Positions 8,405 to 17,419 of a DNA stretch of 64,000 nucleotides are shown one piece after another. Below the pieces are notes generated by a model. The model was not told the DNA's origin, ran no database searches, and saw only the letters and a list, made by a program, of their open reading frames with translations. Made by a program: the position numbers and the translations under genes. Origin of the DNA: Clostridium ihumii AP5 (GTDB lineage Bacteria; Bacillota; Clostridia; Clostridiales; Clostridiaceae); NCBI RefSeq assembly GCF_000612845.1, contig NZ_CCAT010000043.1, positions 1 through 64,000 on the forward strand, in the 5' to 3' direction. Each line of letters starts with the position of its first letter. Within the stretch, counting starts at the first letter, position 1.

Positions 8405-9850
8405 ATGGGAAACATATTATTTAAGGATTTAAATTTAAGTGAAGATATATTAAAGGCTCTAAAAAACTTAGGATTTGATGAGCCATCAGAAGTTCAAAAA
8501 GAGGCTATACCATACATATTAAAAGATACTGATATTATAGTTAAATCACAAACAGGTAGTGGAAAAACAGCAAGTTTTGGTATTCCACTTTGTGAAAAGG
8601 TAGAAGTAGAAAGTTCTGAGGTTCAATGTTTAGTTTTAGTTCCAACAAGAGAGCTTGCAATGCAAGTAAAAGATGATATTTCTGATATAGGAAGATTAAA
8701 AAAGATTAGATGTGCTGCAGTTTTTGGAAAACAACCATTTAATGATCAAATAAGAGAACTTAAACAAAGAGTACATATTGTAATAGGAACTCCAGGAAGA
8801 ATTGCTGACCATATAGAAAGAGGAACTTTAAAAGTTAACAAGTTAAAATATGTTGTTGTAGATGAAGCAGACAAAATGCTAAATATGGGATTTATAGATC
8901 AAATAAAAGACATATTAAATAAACTTCCTAAAAATAGAGTTACAACATTATTTTCTGCAACTCTTCCAGATGAAATAGAAATTTTAAGTAAATCTTATAT
9001 GAAAGATGCTAAAGTTTTAAATGTAAAATCTAAAGTGTTTAACAGAGATAGAATTAAAGAAAGCTTTGTAAATGTTGAGGATAATGCTAAGTTTAAATTA
9101 TTATGGCAAAGTATATATAGTGAAGTGCCTAATAAATGCATAGTATTTTGCAATACAAGAAATAAAGTTAAGTCAGTTTATGAACTTATGAGAAAAGAAG
9201 GCTTTTTAGCAGAAGAACTTCATGGTGAAATGGAACAAAGAGAAAGACTTAGTGTTATGGAAAAATTTAAAAATGATGAATTTAAGGTTTTAGTTGCAAC
9301 AGATGTAGCTGCTAGAGGAATTCATATAGAAGATATAACTCATGTTTTCAATTTTGAAGTGCCAATGGAAAAAGAAAGCTATGTACATAGAATTGGTAGA
9401 ACTGGAAGAGCTGGAAAAGAAGGAAAGGCAATTACATTTGTATCAAATTATGAGAAGAAGTTCTTAGATGAAATTCAAGAGTATATTGGATATAACATTG
9501 AGAGAGGAGCTTTTCCAGAAGGTGAAAAAATTAGAGATGGAAAAATAAAATTTAAAGAAAGTCAAAAGGAATTTATAAAGAATAAAAATAATAAAAAGAA
9601 ACAAGTTCACAGTGAAATTACAAAAATTCATATAAGTGGCGGGAAGAAAAAGAAATTAAGAAATATAGACATAGTTGGAGCTTTAAGCAATGTACAGGGA
9701 CTAACTGGAGAAGATATAGGAATTATAGACGTTCAAGATGGATTTTCTTTTGTAGATATATTAAATAATAAAGGACAAATGTTCCTTAAAAATAACAAAG
9801 AAATAACTATAAAAGGGAAAAAATTAAAAATTCAAAAAGCTAAAAAGTAA
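8405..9850 (+). CDS. dbpA: DEAD-box RNA helicase DbpA
   Basis: ATP-dependent RNA helicase of 481 residues. It has all core motifs: the Q-region, SQTGSGKT (48-55), PTRELAMQV, GTPGRI, DEAD (about 153), SAT (about 184) and HRIGRTGR (about 328). A basic lysine-rich linker leads to a C-terminal RNA-binding domain (about 405-481) of the DbpA/RBD type, which in characterised relatives recognises hairpin 92 of 23S rRNA during large-subunit assembly. ATG at 8405 follows AAAAAGGAG. The gene is monocistronic, between a terminator and a 309-base gap. Confidence 0.9.
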   Translation: MGNILFKDLNLSEDILKALKNLGFDEPSEVQKEAIPYILKDTDIIVKSQTGSGKTASFGIPLCEKVEVESSEVQCLVLVPTRELAMQVKDDISDIGRLKKIRCAAVFGKQPFNDQIRELKQRVHIVIGTPGRIADHIERGTLKVNKLKYVVVDEADKMLNMGFIDQIKDILNKLPKNRVTTLFSATLPDEIEILSKSYMKDAKVLNVKSKVFNRDRIKESFVNVEDNAKFKLLWQSIYSEVPNKCIVFCNTRNKVKSVYELMRKEGFLAEELHGEMEQRERLSVMEKFKNDEFKVLVATDVAARGIHIEDITHVFNFEVPMEKESYVHRIGRTGRAGKEGKAITFVSNYEKKFLDEIQEYIGYNIERGAFPEGEKIRDGKIKFKESQKEFIKNKNNKKKQVHSEITKIHISGGKKKKLRNIDIVGALSNVQGLTGEDIGIIDVQDGFSFVDILNNKGQMFLKNNKEITIKGKKLKIQKAKK

Positions 9851-10159
9851 TTAGGACTTATTTGAGAAAACAGTTAAAACAAGGTAAAATATAAATAATA
9901 GTCTTATGCAAGAATGAATTCTTATCTAATTTGTTAATTGAAAGTTGAAGATTGAAGATTGAAAATGATGAATGAAATAGTTTATCTATTTAATTTTTAC
10001 TTCTTCTTCTTCTTTCGTAGATGAGACTTCAGTCTTGGCGGCCTTTCATATGGATATAAAATAAGGCTTTGAAATGAAATTATTTTTTAACTTATTATAT
10101 AAAATATATAATGAATCTTTAAATGAATTTAAAGATATTCTTTAGGAAAAGAGGAAATT
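9851..10159. other. Intergenic gap with decayed repeat sequence, no gene
   Basis: No convincing gene. It holds an imperfect direct repeat (GAAGATTGAAGATTGAAAAT near 9947), a short CTT tract near 10010 and a fragment TGAGACTTCAGTCTT near 10021 that resembles the small hairpin inside repeat A copies (for example 51282-51296). It is probably a degenerate repeat A remnant plus the topB promoter region. Confidence 0.35.
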
Positions 10160-12349
10160 ATGGGAAAAATATTAGTTTTAGCAGAAAAACCTAGTGTTGG
10201 TAGAGATCTTGCTAGAGTTTTAAAATGCAATCAAAATAAAAGATCATATATAGAGGGAAATAAATATATAGTAACTTGGGCATTAGGTCATTTAGTTACT
10301 TTAGCATCACCAGAAAGTTATGATGATAGGTATAAGAGTTGGAATATGGAAAACCTTCCTATGCTTCCAAACAAAATGAAATTAGAAGTTATAAAGAAAA
10401 GTGCAAAACAATTTTATGAAATTAAAAACATTTTAGGAAGAAAAGATATAGATGAAGTTGTTATTGCTACAGATGCTGGTAGAGAAGGGGAACTTGTTGC
10501 AAGATGGATACTTGATAAGTGTCACTACAGAGGAAAACTTTCAAGATTATGGATTAGTTCACAAACAGATAAGGCTATTTTAGATGGGTTTAAAAATTTA
10601 AAGCCAGGTAAGGATTATGAAAATCTTTATAAAGCAGCTATATCAAGAGCAGAAGCTGACTGGATTGTTGGATTAAATGTTACAAGAGCATTAACTTGTA
10701 GATATAATGCAAGTCTTTCAGCAGGTAGAGTTCAAACACCAACTCTTGCAATGATAGTTAATAGAGAAAATGAAATTAAGAATTTTAAACCCAAAGCCTA
10801 CTATACTATAAATGCAAAGTGCAAAGGATTTAATTTAACTTATTTAGATAAAAACAATAAATCTAGATTATTTGATTTAAATCGTGCTGAAAATATAGTT
10901 AAAAAAGTTAATAGAGAAGAAGGTACTATACTTGAAGTCAATGAAAGTGACAAAAAGAATTTTGCACCAATGCTTTATGATTTAACAGAGCTTCAAAGAG
11001 ATTGTAACAAAATTTTTGGTTATTCTCCAAAGCAAACATTATCAATAATGCAAAGATTATATGAAAATCATAAAATATTAACTTATCCAAGAACAGATTC
11101 AAGACACATAACAACAGATATAGTTCCAACATTAAAAGATAGAATAAAATCTATTTCTCTTGGAAACTATAAAAAATTCTGTGATGATGTATTAAGAAAA
11201 GGAATTAAAGCAAATAAATCTTTTGTAGATAACAATAAAGTAAGCGATCACCATGCTATTATTCCAACAGAAGAAAGAGTTATGTTATCACATTTAAGTA
11301 GTGAAGAAAAAAATGTATATGATTTAGTTATAAAAAGATTTTTATCTGTTATGTTAGATCCATTTGAATATACACAAACTACTATAAAAGTAGATGTAAA
11401 AGGGGAAAACTTTGTAGCTAAAGGTAAAGTTGTAAAATCTAAAGGATGGAAAGCCCTTTATGATAGAGATGTAGAAGATGATGATAGTGATGACTTAAAG
11501 GAACAAACACTTCCTAAGATGTCAAAAGGAGATAAAGTAGAAATTTTATCTGTAGATATGAAAAAGGGTGAAACTAAACCACCAGCTAGATTTAATGAAG
11601 CTACATTACTTTCAGCTATGGAAAACCCACAAAAATATGTACAAATGGATAAAGAATCTGCAAAAACTTTAGGGGAAACAGGTGGAATAGGAACAGTCGC
11701 TACAAGAGCAGATATAATAGAGAAATTATATAATATGTTCTATGTAGAAAAACAAGGTAAAGATTTAATTCCAACATCTAAGGGAAAACAACTTATAGAT
11801 TTGGTTCCAGAAGATTTAAAATCACCACTTTTAACAGCTAAGTGGGAAGGGGAACTTGAGCGTATAAGTAAAGGAAAAGCAAATGATAAAAACTTTACAA
11901 GTTCAATGAGAGATTATGCAACAAAACTTGTTGATGATGTTAAAGGTAGTAGTGATAAATTTGTACATGATAATGTAACAGGTAGTAAATGTCCTAAATG
12001 CGGTAAATACATGCTAGAAGTAAAAACTAAAAATGGTGTTATGAATGTATGTCAAGATAGAGAATGTGGACATAGAGAAGCTGTAAGTAGAGTTACTAAT
12101 GCTAGATGTCCAGAATGCAAGAAAAAACTTGTGATAAAAGGACATGGAGAAGGTCAAATTTATGTATGCTCTGGAGCTAATTGTAACTTTAGAGAAAAAG
12201 CATCTGTATTTAAGAAACGTTTTGAAAAAGGCGGTAAGATAGATAAAAAAGATGTTAAAAACTACATGAAGAAGATGCAAAAAGAAGCAGAGAAACAAGC
12301 AGCAGAGGACAATCCATTTGCAGCATTAGGAGATTTATTTAAAAAGTAA
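10160..12349 (+). CDS. topB: DNA topoisomerase III
   Basis: Type IA topoisomerase of 729 residues that passes single DNA strands to decatenate and relax DNA. The TOPRIM domain is at the N terminus (EKPSVGRD 8-15, acidic motif TDAGREGE about 104-111). SAGRVQTPT (about 188) and the active-site loop LTYPRTDSR with the catalytic tyrosine near residue 309 are intact. Two C-terminal zinc-ribbon-like units follow (CPKCGKYML near 611 and CPECKKK near 650), then a lysine-rich tail. The ATG follows AGAGGAAA. Length fits clostridial and Bacillus TopB. It stands alone and is not part of a visible mobile element. Confidence 0.95.
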   Translation: MGKILVLAEKPSVGRDLARVLKCNQNKRSYIEGNKYIVTWALGHLVTLASPESYDDRYKSWNMENLPMLPNKMKLEVIKKSAKQFYEIKNILGRKDIDEVVIATDAGREGELVARWILDKCHYRGKLSRLWISSQTDKAILDGFKNLKPGKDYENLYKAAISRAEADWIVGLNVTRALTCRYNASLSAGRVQTPTLAMIVNRENEIKNFKPKAYYTINAKCKGFNLTYLDKNNKSRLFDLNRAENIVKKVNREEGTILEVNESDKKNFAPMLYDLTELQRDCNKIFGYSPKQTLSIMQRLYENHKILTYPRTDSRHITTDIVPTLKDRIKSISLGNYKKFCDDVLRKGIKANKSFVDNNKVSDHHAIIPTEERVMLSHLSSEEKNVYDLVIKRFLSVMLDPFEYTQTTIKVDVKGENFVAKGKVVKSKGWKALYDRDVEDDDSDDLKEQTLPKMSKGDKVEILSVDMKKGETKPPARFNEATLLSAMENPQKYVQMDKESAKTLGETGGIGTVATRADIIEKLYNMFYVEKQGKDLIPTSKGKQLIDLVPEDLKSPLLTAKWEGELERISKGKANDKNFTSSMRDYATKLVDDVKGSSDKFVHDNVTGSKCPKCGKYMLEVKTKNGVMNVCQDRECGHREAVSRVTNARCPECKKKLVIKGHGEGQIYVCSGANCNFREKASVFKKRFEKGGKIDKKDVKNYMKKMQKEAEKQAAEDNPFAALGDLFKK

Positions 12350-12413
12350 ATAAGTATAGGAATACAAGTCTAAATTTTAAGTTATTCATGTTTCAGATGA
12401 GAAAGTGCTATAT

Positions 12414-12710
12414 AAAATTAACAATTAACGATGAACAATTAACAATGAAGGATAAAACTGACGTATCAGTTTTTTTCAATCAGATTTTATAATAATTTGT
12501 AGAGCAAATTAGTGGAAAACAATATAGAAACGTAGTTTTTAGGTGTTTCTATTTTAAATATTAAGAACGAAGCGAGTAATATTTAAAATAACTATTCACT
12601 TTTCACTCTTAGTTCTTAATTGGTTTCAATCATGATATCACAATAAACTGTAAGATTAATATTATCATTTGATAAAAAGATTACTTTAAGTTTGAGCTTG
12701 GAACTCTATA
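12414..12710 (+). repeat. Dispersed intergenic repeat A, nearly complete copy
   Basis: One of at least six related copies in this window. It begins with two tandem variants of AACAATTAAC, contains the small hairpin AAAACTGACGTATCAGTTTT and the palindrome AATTTGTAGAGCAAATT, continues with a TTCACTTTTCACTCTTAG segment and ends with CTTGGAACTCTATA. No coding frame is shared between copies. Confidence 0.75.
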
Positions 12711-12785
12711 TAATTATAAATTTTAATTACTATGTTATAAATAAGATAGTATTATAATAAGAAATAGAGATAGGGTGACCTATCT

Positions 12786-13154
12786 CTATTTAAAGTTTAA
12801 TTTAGAATAAACCTCTATAACATTGCCTTCGCTATCTTCAAAATTTAAAACTAATTTATTATTTATTTGAGTTAATGGAAACGTTATTTGAGCATTTAAT
12901 TTATTAAGTTTTGATTCTATTAAATTTATGTCGTTAACTTCAAAGCTTGGTAAACAGTTTGTACCATATGAAACAGACTCAAATGCTTTTTCATTATCAA
13001 ATAAACAAAATTCAAATCCATTTAAATTAAAAACATTAAAAATTTCATTTTTTACATTTAAGGTTTCATTAAAAAAGTTTTCGTAGAAATTTATTGCTCT
13101 ATCCATATCTTTAACAGCAATAGTTAAAGAATTCAATGTTATATTAAAATTCAT
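12786..13154 (-). CDS. VOC superfamily (glyoxalase/dioxygenase-like) protein, copy 1
   Basis: Small protein of 122 residues with the vicinal-oxygen-chelate fold pattern. It opens with a beta strand then AVKDMDRAINFYENFF, and closes with LVLNFEDSEGNVIEVYSK. Members include glyoxalase I, bleomycin/fosfomycin resistance proteins and many unassigned metal-binding enzymes. The N-terminal metal ligand position is not clearly histidine here, while the final glutamate of the EVYSK strand is present, so catalysis is unproven. It is preceded by GGAGG before ATG 13154. The next gene upstream on the strand (13254-13616) is a close paralogue, so the pair arose by tandem duplication. Confidence 0.8.
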   Translation of the reverse strand: MNFNITLNSLTIAVKDMDRAINFYENFFNETLNVKNEIFNVFNLNGFEFCLFDNEKAFESVSYGTNCLPSFEVNDINLIESKLNKLNAQITFPLTQINNKLVLNFEDSEGNVIEVYSKLNFK

Positions 13155-13253
13155 GTCAAATCCTCCAAAAGTAAATTTATTAAACTACATTATTATAACA
13201 CATTTGTATTTATGGATGTTTATGGAAATAAATTCAATTTTAAAATAATATGC

Positions 13254-13616
13254 TTATTTTATCTTATAATATGCTTCTATATGATTACCTTCACTATCTT
13301 CAAATTCCAAAACTAAGTTATGGTTAATTTTACTTAATGGAAATACTATTTTAACTTTAAGAAGTTCTAATTTTTCTATTAATAAGTTTATATTATTAAC
13401 TTCAAAACTAGGTAAACAGTTATAACCATACAGTACGTGTTCATTTACTTTTTCATTATTGAATAAGCAAAAATTAAAGTCATTTAATTTAAAAATACTG
13501 AACACCTCATCTTCTGTATCTACAGAATGATCAAATAAGGCTTCATAAAATGATATAGCTCTTTTCATGTCTTTAACACATATATACAAGGAATTTATGT
13601 TTATACTTAACTTCAT
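13254..13616 (-). CDS. VOC superfamily protein, copy 2
   Basis: A 120-residue paralogue of the neighbouring protein: CVKDMKRAISFYEALF at the start and LVLEFEDSEGNHIEAYYK at the end, with the middle GYNCLPSFEVNNINLL matching GTNCLPSFEVNDINLI. Both share the same register and length, which shows a tandem duplication with moderate divergence. GGAGG precedes ATG 13616. The two genes are about 100 bases apart and probably cotranscribed. Substrate is unknown. Confidence 0.8.
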   Translation of the reverse strand: MKLSININSLYICVKDMKRAISFYEALFDHSVDTEDEVFSIFKLNDFNFCLFNNEKVNEHVLYGYNCLPSFEVNNINLLIEKLELLKVKIVFPLSKINHNLVLEFEDSEGNHIEAYYKIK

Positions 13617-13773
13617 AAAAAAACCTCCAATAGAGAAGTAAATTCTAATTTTAAATTATCTATTTTAGTTTAAATGTATTGATTTTAAAGATGAACTTTT
13701 AACTCTATAAATATTTATTAAATTTATAATTAAAGTATAAACTTTTAAATAAGACATCAGTATGTCATATTTG

Positions 13774-14049
13774 TTAAGTATTTAAAAAAGAAAGGAAAAG
13801 TATTACAGCATAGAAGCATATTAAAATTATAGTAATTATAGACCAAATAGAAAGAATAATTTCTTTTTTTGTTTTAGGTGATTCATTATTATTACAAGGG
13901 TCATTAATATTTATAACATTTATAATAACTAATATAACTATCAAAATTGGTGTTAAAATTTTACGACTAATTATATGAAATAAATTTAAAAGTATTAAGG
14001 CAATTACAAGCAAAAATATTACTATTTTCAGTGATTTATATTTTCCCAA
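13774..14049 (-). CDS. Hypothetical membrane protein (91 aa)
   Basis: Unrecognised small protein with three hydrophobic segments, about residues 8-24, 30-47 and 66-90, and a short polar loop rich in N, D and K between the second and third. The TTG at 14049 is chosen because AGGAGG on the minus strand lies about 10 bases upstream. The good binding site and membrane-like composition support a real gene. No neighbouring gene explains it. Confidence 0.55.
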   Translation of the reverse strand: MGKYKSLKIVIFLLVIALILLNLFHIISRKILTPILIVILVIINVININDPCNNNESPKTKKEIILSIWSIITIILICFYAVILFLSFLNT

Positions 14050-14144
14050 AATGGAAAACCTCCTAAAATTAATAATTTATTTTAATATTTTTTTGATTTA
14101 ATGAAATACTACGAGTATAAGACAATTTAATAAGAGGTGATGAA

Positions 14145-14471
14145 ATGAATTTAAAAAAATTTATAGTGACAGTCTTACTATTATGTAATTGTTTAGTTGT
14201 TAATGTTAAAGCAGCAGATACTATTCCTACGTCAAATGTTTACAAAGAGGGTATTTATCACATTAAGGATGAATTGAATGATGGTACTACAGCTGAGCTT
14301 ATAAGTGAAAATAGTTTCGCATGTATACTTATTGTTAATGATAATGGAGCTACACAAATATTTAAGCAGTTTGGTGATTATCATGAAAAGATTAATATAG
14401 GCAATGTTTCTAAGAACTCTACTATTGTAGTTATAGGTGATGGAGAATTAGCAATTAATTTTCATAATTAA
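14145..14471 (+). CDS. Secreted hypothetical protein (108 aa)
   Basis: The N terminus is a textbook signal peptide: NLKKF, a hydrophobic core, and VKAAD as the likely signal peptidase I site around residue 23. The mature part (about 85 residues) has no motif I can name; its pattern of short hydrophobic strands and glycines suggests a small beta-rich domain. AGAGGTGATGAA precedes ATG 14145. A bidirectional terminator follows. It is probably exported and either free or loosely wall-associated. Confidence 0.65.
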   Translation: MNLKKFIVTVLLLCNCLVVNVKAADTIPTSNVYKEGIYHIKDELNDGTTAELISENSFACILIVNDNGATQIFKQFGDYHEKINIGNVSKNSTIVVIGDGELAINFHN

Positions 14472-14491
14472 ACTTAAAATATTATAAATTT

Positions 14492-14540
14492 ACTACTAAA
14501 TGATGTTAATATATAATACTAATATCATTTAGTAGTTTTA
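14492..14540 (+). terminator. Bidirectional terminator between convergent genes
   Basis: ACTACTAAATGAT (14492-14504) and ATCATTTAGTAGT (14524-14536) form a perfect 13-base stem followed by TTTTATTTT on the plus strand and with A-rich sequence on the other side, so it can serve both the secreted protein gene and the minus-strand GNAT operon. Confidence 0.85.
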
Positions 14541-14549
14541 TTTTAAGTT

Positions 14550-15017
14550 TTATAAAGCTTTTTCCATGCTTAGAAATTCCATTTCACCTTTAACTGTCTT
14601 ACCAATAAATTCATTAGTAACTTTAAAATCCAAACTATTATAAAGCCTTATAGCTCTTTCATTAAATTTAAGTACAGAAAGACCTATTTTATTTAAATTA
14701 TATTTTTCTTTTGCAAATAATAAAATATTATTTAAAAATTCTTTGCCCATACCTTTACTTGTTAAGTCTGGTCTTAATTGAATAGCAAAGGTAGGAAGGT
14801 CATTATTAAAGTAAAATGAACAATTTCCAATTAATTCATTACTAGAGTAAATAGAATAAACATTTTCAATAGTAGGAAAGCTTTTTATATAACTTATTTT
14901 ACCTTCAGAAAAATCATTGTCAAAAAATTCATATATGCCACCATATTTCCATGTAAGCATATCTTCAACATCTCTATTTGAAACTTTTTTAAATTCATAA
15001 TTTTTTATAGTACACAT
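14550..15017 (-). CDS. GNAT family N-acetyltransferase
   Basis: 155-residue acetyl-CoA dependent acyltransferase of the RimI/GNAT fold. The core strand and pyrophosphate-binding loop read FAIQLRPDLTSKGMGKEFLN, a variant of the Q/R-x-x-G-x-G/A motif, followed by LNKIGLSVLKFNERAIRLYNSLDF, the usual motif B. AAGGAG precedes ATG 15017. It is the last of three genes transcribed leftward (16224 to 14550) with gaps of 17 to 23 bases, so it is in an operon with a methyltransferase and another GNAT enzyme. Substrate unknown. Confidence 0.82.
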   Translation of the reverse strand: MCTIKNYEFKKVSNRDVEDMLTWKYGGIYEFFDNDFSEGKISYIKSFPTIENVYSIYSSNELIGNCSFYFNNDLPTFAIQLRPDLTSKGMGKEFLNNILLFAKEKYNLNKIGLSVLKFNERAIRLYNSLDFKVTNEFIGKTVKGEMEFLSMEKAL

Positions 15018-15040
15018 ATTTTTAAACTCCTTAATTTTTG

Positions 15041-15667
15041 CTATTTAAAAGTTATTTCTAATATCCATGTAAAATTTATAATATGATCAATAGAAAAGGT
15101 TAGATCCAATGATTTTATATAATTAGTAAACTCATCTAAATTTGTATAATGTTTTGATTCTATAAAATCTACAAGATCTTTTCTATTTCTTTCATAAAAT
15201 AAACTTTTACACTTTTCTTTTTCTAAATTATTATAAAACATAAAATCTGCAATTATAATTCTTCCATTGCTTTTTAAGTATCCTAACATATTGTTAAGTG
15301 CCTTTTTCTTTTCATCAGTATTTAAAATGTGAAAAGCATAAGTAGACACAACTATATCAGCAAAATTTCTTTTAAAAGGTTCATCTAAGAAATTTCCTAA
15401 TTTTAATTTCATATTTTTAAATTTATTAGATGAATAACAAAGCATGTCCAAGTTATTATCAATACCTATAACATCTAAACTATCACTTAATTCACCACAT
15501 AAATTACAAGTTCCGCAGCCTATATCAACTATGGAACTAGCATTATAGTTAAATATTCTTTGTTGTATCTCATACAAAACATCATCATATTTTTCAAATA
15601 GACCTAATTCATCATTAGTTTTATCATAAATCATCTTATTAAATTTTATAGCTTTAGTATTTGTCAT
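15041..15667 (-). CDS. Class I SAM-dependent methyltransferase
   Basis: 208-residue Rossmann-fold methyltransferase. Motif I is IVDIGCGTCNLCGEL, with the acidic residue of the next strand in DVIGIDNNLDML, and motif II ADIVVSTYAFHIL. It resembles small-molecule methyltransferases of the UbiE/SmtA-like group, but the substrate cannot be told. GGAGG precedes ATG 15667. It lies between two acetyltransferases in a three-gene operon, a combination often seen in small-molecule modification or self-protection clusters. Confidence 0.82.
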   Translation of the reverse strand: MTNTKAIKFNKMIYDKTNDELGLFEKYDDVLYEIQQRIFNYNASSIVDIGCGTCNLCGELSDSLDVIGIDNNLDMLCYSSNKFKNMKLKLGNFLDEPFKRNFADIVVSTYAFHILNTDEKKKALNNMLGYLKSNGRIIIADFMFYNNLEKEKCKSLFYERNRKDLVDFIESKHYTNLDEFTNYIKSLDLTFSIDHIINFTWILEITFK

Positions 15668-15684
15668 GCATTATAAACCTCCTA

Positions 15685-16224
15685 CTAGCTTGTCCATTCA
15701 TGTTTTAATATGCCGTATTCATAAGTATCATTCCAGATAGGATTTCCTTCATCATCATATTTAAAAAATATATTTTGTTTTAAATGACCTTCACGTCTTA
15801 AATTTAATCGTTCTAATAATTTCCAAGAAGGAACATTAAGTGGGTTGCACATTGCAACTATTCTACGTGCATTTAAATTATTAAAGCCATATTCTAAAAT
15901 TTTAGTGCAACTTTCTGTAGCATAACCATTTTTATGATATAAAATATTAAAGACATAACCAAGTTCCCACGTAAAAAATTCTAGTGGTTCTTGTCTTTGA
16001 AAATATATAGTTCCTATTAATTTATTACTATCTTTAAGACAAACAGCCCAAAAAGCATCTTCGTTTGAACGGAGGTAGGCTTCTTCTATACATTCATCTT
16101 CACTTTGTACATTATAAGGTTCATATTTCACAACTTCTTCATTAGAAAGACATTCATATAGGTCTTTCCAATCGCTAGGTGAGAACTTTCTTATAATTAA
16201 TCTGTCAGTTTCTAAAGTATTCAT
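15685..16224 (-). CDS. RimJ/RimL-like GNAT N-acetyltransferase
   Basis: 179-residue acetyltransferase opening with LETDRLIIRKFSPSDWKDLY, the signature start of the RimJ/RimL subgroup. The cofactor loop region reads WELGYVFNILYHKNGYATES and the motif B region reads ARRIVAMCNPLNVPSWKLLE. Relatives acetylate ribosomal protein N termini, polyamines, or other small amines. AAGGAG lies upstream of ATG 16224. It is the first gene of the leftward three-gene operon. Confidence 0.85.
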   Translation of the reverse strand: MNTLETDRLIIRKFSPSDWKDLYECLSNEEVVKYEPYNVQSEDECIEEAYLRSNEDAFWAVCLKDSNKLIGTIYFQRQEPLEFFTWELGYVFNILYHKNGYATESCTKILEYGFNNLNARRIVAMCNPLNVPSWKLLERLNLRREGHLKQNIFFKYDDEGNPIWNDTYEYGILKHEWTS

Positions 16225-16608
16225 TTATTTAAAGTACTCCTTAATTACGTAATTTTTAAAGGATTTCAAAGATAATCTTACACTTAATGGCATCTAAATT
16301 TTGAAGATTAACTTGGAATCCAATAGTTTGATGTGAAAAGTCTCAGATAAATTAATTTCAACTATTAGTTTGAAACTTTATAAAAAAAGAAGAAAAAAAG
16401 CTAACAATAAATAGTATAATACAATTAAACCATATATTTCAATAAAAGGATTATTTAACAACACAATGTTAATACTATATTCATAGTATATAGTAAATTT
16501 ATAACATAATAAGTGTATAATTAACATTATATACATATTAAAGGTATATATAATTTTTATGTATAGTATACTGCTTTTTATTAGAGTTGAAAGTTGAGGT
16601 AGTTAATA
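16225..16608. other. Intergenic gap, promoters only
   Basis: A divergent 384-base AT-rich gap. It must carry promoters for the leftward GNAT operon and the rightward SdpI-like genes. No gene, repeat A sequence or recognisable riboswitch is visible. Confidence 0.4.
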
Positions 16609-16971
16609 ATGATATGTGTATTAGTAGGTGCAATATTTTTAATTTTTGGAGTAGTACTAAGTAAATTTCCAGCTAACGATATAAATGGGACACTGGGATA
16701 TAAAACACCTATGTCATCAAAAAATCAAGAAACTTGGGATGAGGCTCAAAAGCAAAGTGGAAAAAGCATGATTATATTAGGCTTAGTAAGTATAGTTTTA
16801 GGTTCAATTTTATGGTTTGCAATGAAGGAAAATATTACTTTTAGTATGCACATACAAATGTTAATTTGTAGTGGAGGAATTGTAACTATGATAATTTGTG
16901 ATGAAATACACTTAAGAAAAATATTTAATAAGGATGGTAGTAGGAAAATAAATATTGATAAAAATGTTTAA
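16609..16971 (+). CDS. SdpI-like membrane protein, copy 1
   Basis: 120-residue membrane protein with three hydrophobic segments (about 2-18, 51-70 and 78-97). The cytoplasmic-side motif LGYKTPMSSKNQETWDEAQK is the signature of the C-terminal SdpI family, named after the Bacillus SdpC toxin immunity protein. Most family members are not tested for immunity. No sdpA/B/C or sdpR homologue is near, so an immunity role is only a possibility. GAGGT precedes ATG 16609. The next gene is a paralogue. Confidence 0.72.
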   Translation: MICVLVGAIFLIFGVVLSKFPANDINGTLGYKTPMSSKNQETWDEAQKQSGKSMIILGLVSIVLGSILWFAMKENITFSMHIQMLICSGGIVTMIICDEIHLRKIFNKDGSRKINIDKNV

Positions 16972-17037
16972 GAAAATCTTAGAAACATGTAGTATTTGAA
17001 ATATTACATATTAAAAAAAGTAAGGATGTGTTAAAGT

Positions 17038-17379
17038 ATGATATCTTTATTAACAGGAATAGTATTTTTTATTTGTGGATTAATATTATATAAATTTCCA
17101 CCTAAAAAAATAAATAGTTTTATAGGGTATAGAACGGATATGGCATACAAAAACCAAGATACTTGGGATGAAGCTCAAAAACAAGGTGGCAAAAGCATGA
17201 GTGTATTTGGAATAGTAAGTATGAGTATAGGAGGAATTTTAAATTTCACATTAAGGCTTGATGATGTAGTTAATTTAAATATACAAATGATATTTTTAGT
17301 TGTAGGATCTATACTTATGATAGTTTATGATGAAATTAAGTTAAGAAGAATATTTAATAAAGATGGTAGTAGAAAATAA
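17038..17379 (+). CDS. SdpI-like membrane protein, copy 2
   Basis: 113-residue paralogue of the preceding gene. The diagnostic loop reads IGYRTDMAYKNQDTWDEAQK, and both proteins end in the same motif RRIFNKDGSRK or RKIFNKDGSRK, which proves tandem duplication. Three hydrophobic segments are placed as in copy 1. AAGGATG precedes ATG 17038. The two genes are 66 bases apart and share a terminator at 17390-17416. Confidence 0.72.
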   Translation: MISLLTGIVFFICGLILYKFPPKKINSFIGYRTDMAYKNQDTWDEAQKQGGKSMSVFGIVSMSIGGILNFTLRLDDVVNLNIQMIFLVVGSILMIVYDEIKLRRIFNKDGSRK

Positions 17380-17389
17380 TTATCTAATA

Positions 17390-17416
17390 AAATGACGAGA
17401 AATCTCGCCATTTTTT
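17390..17416 (+). terminator. Bidirectional terminator
   Basis: AAATGACGAGA and TCTCGCCATTT form a stem with a two-base loop and one wobble pair, followed by a T run. It separates the SdpI-like pair from the convergent Nudix gene. Confidence 0.8.
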
Positions 17417-17419
17417 ATA

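Noticed and set aside
16609-17379. Complete sporulation-delaying-protein (Sdp) toxin-immunity locus
   Set aside because: Only SdpI-like membrane proteins are present; no SdpA, SdpB, SdpC or ArsR-type SdpR gene is adjacent.
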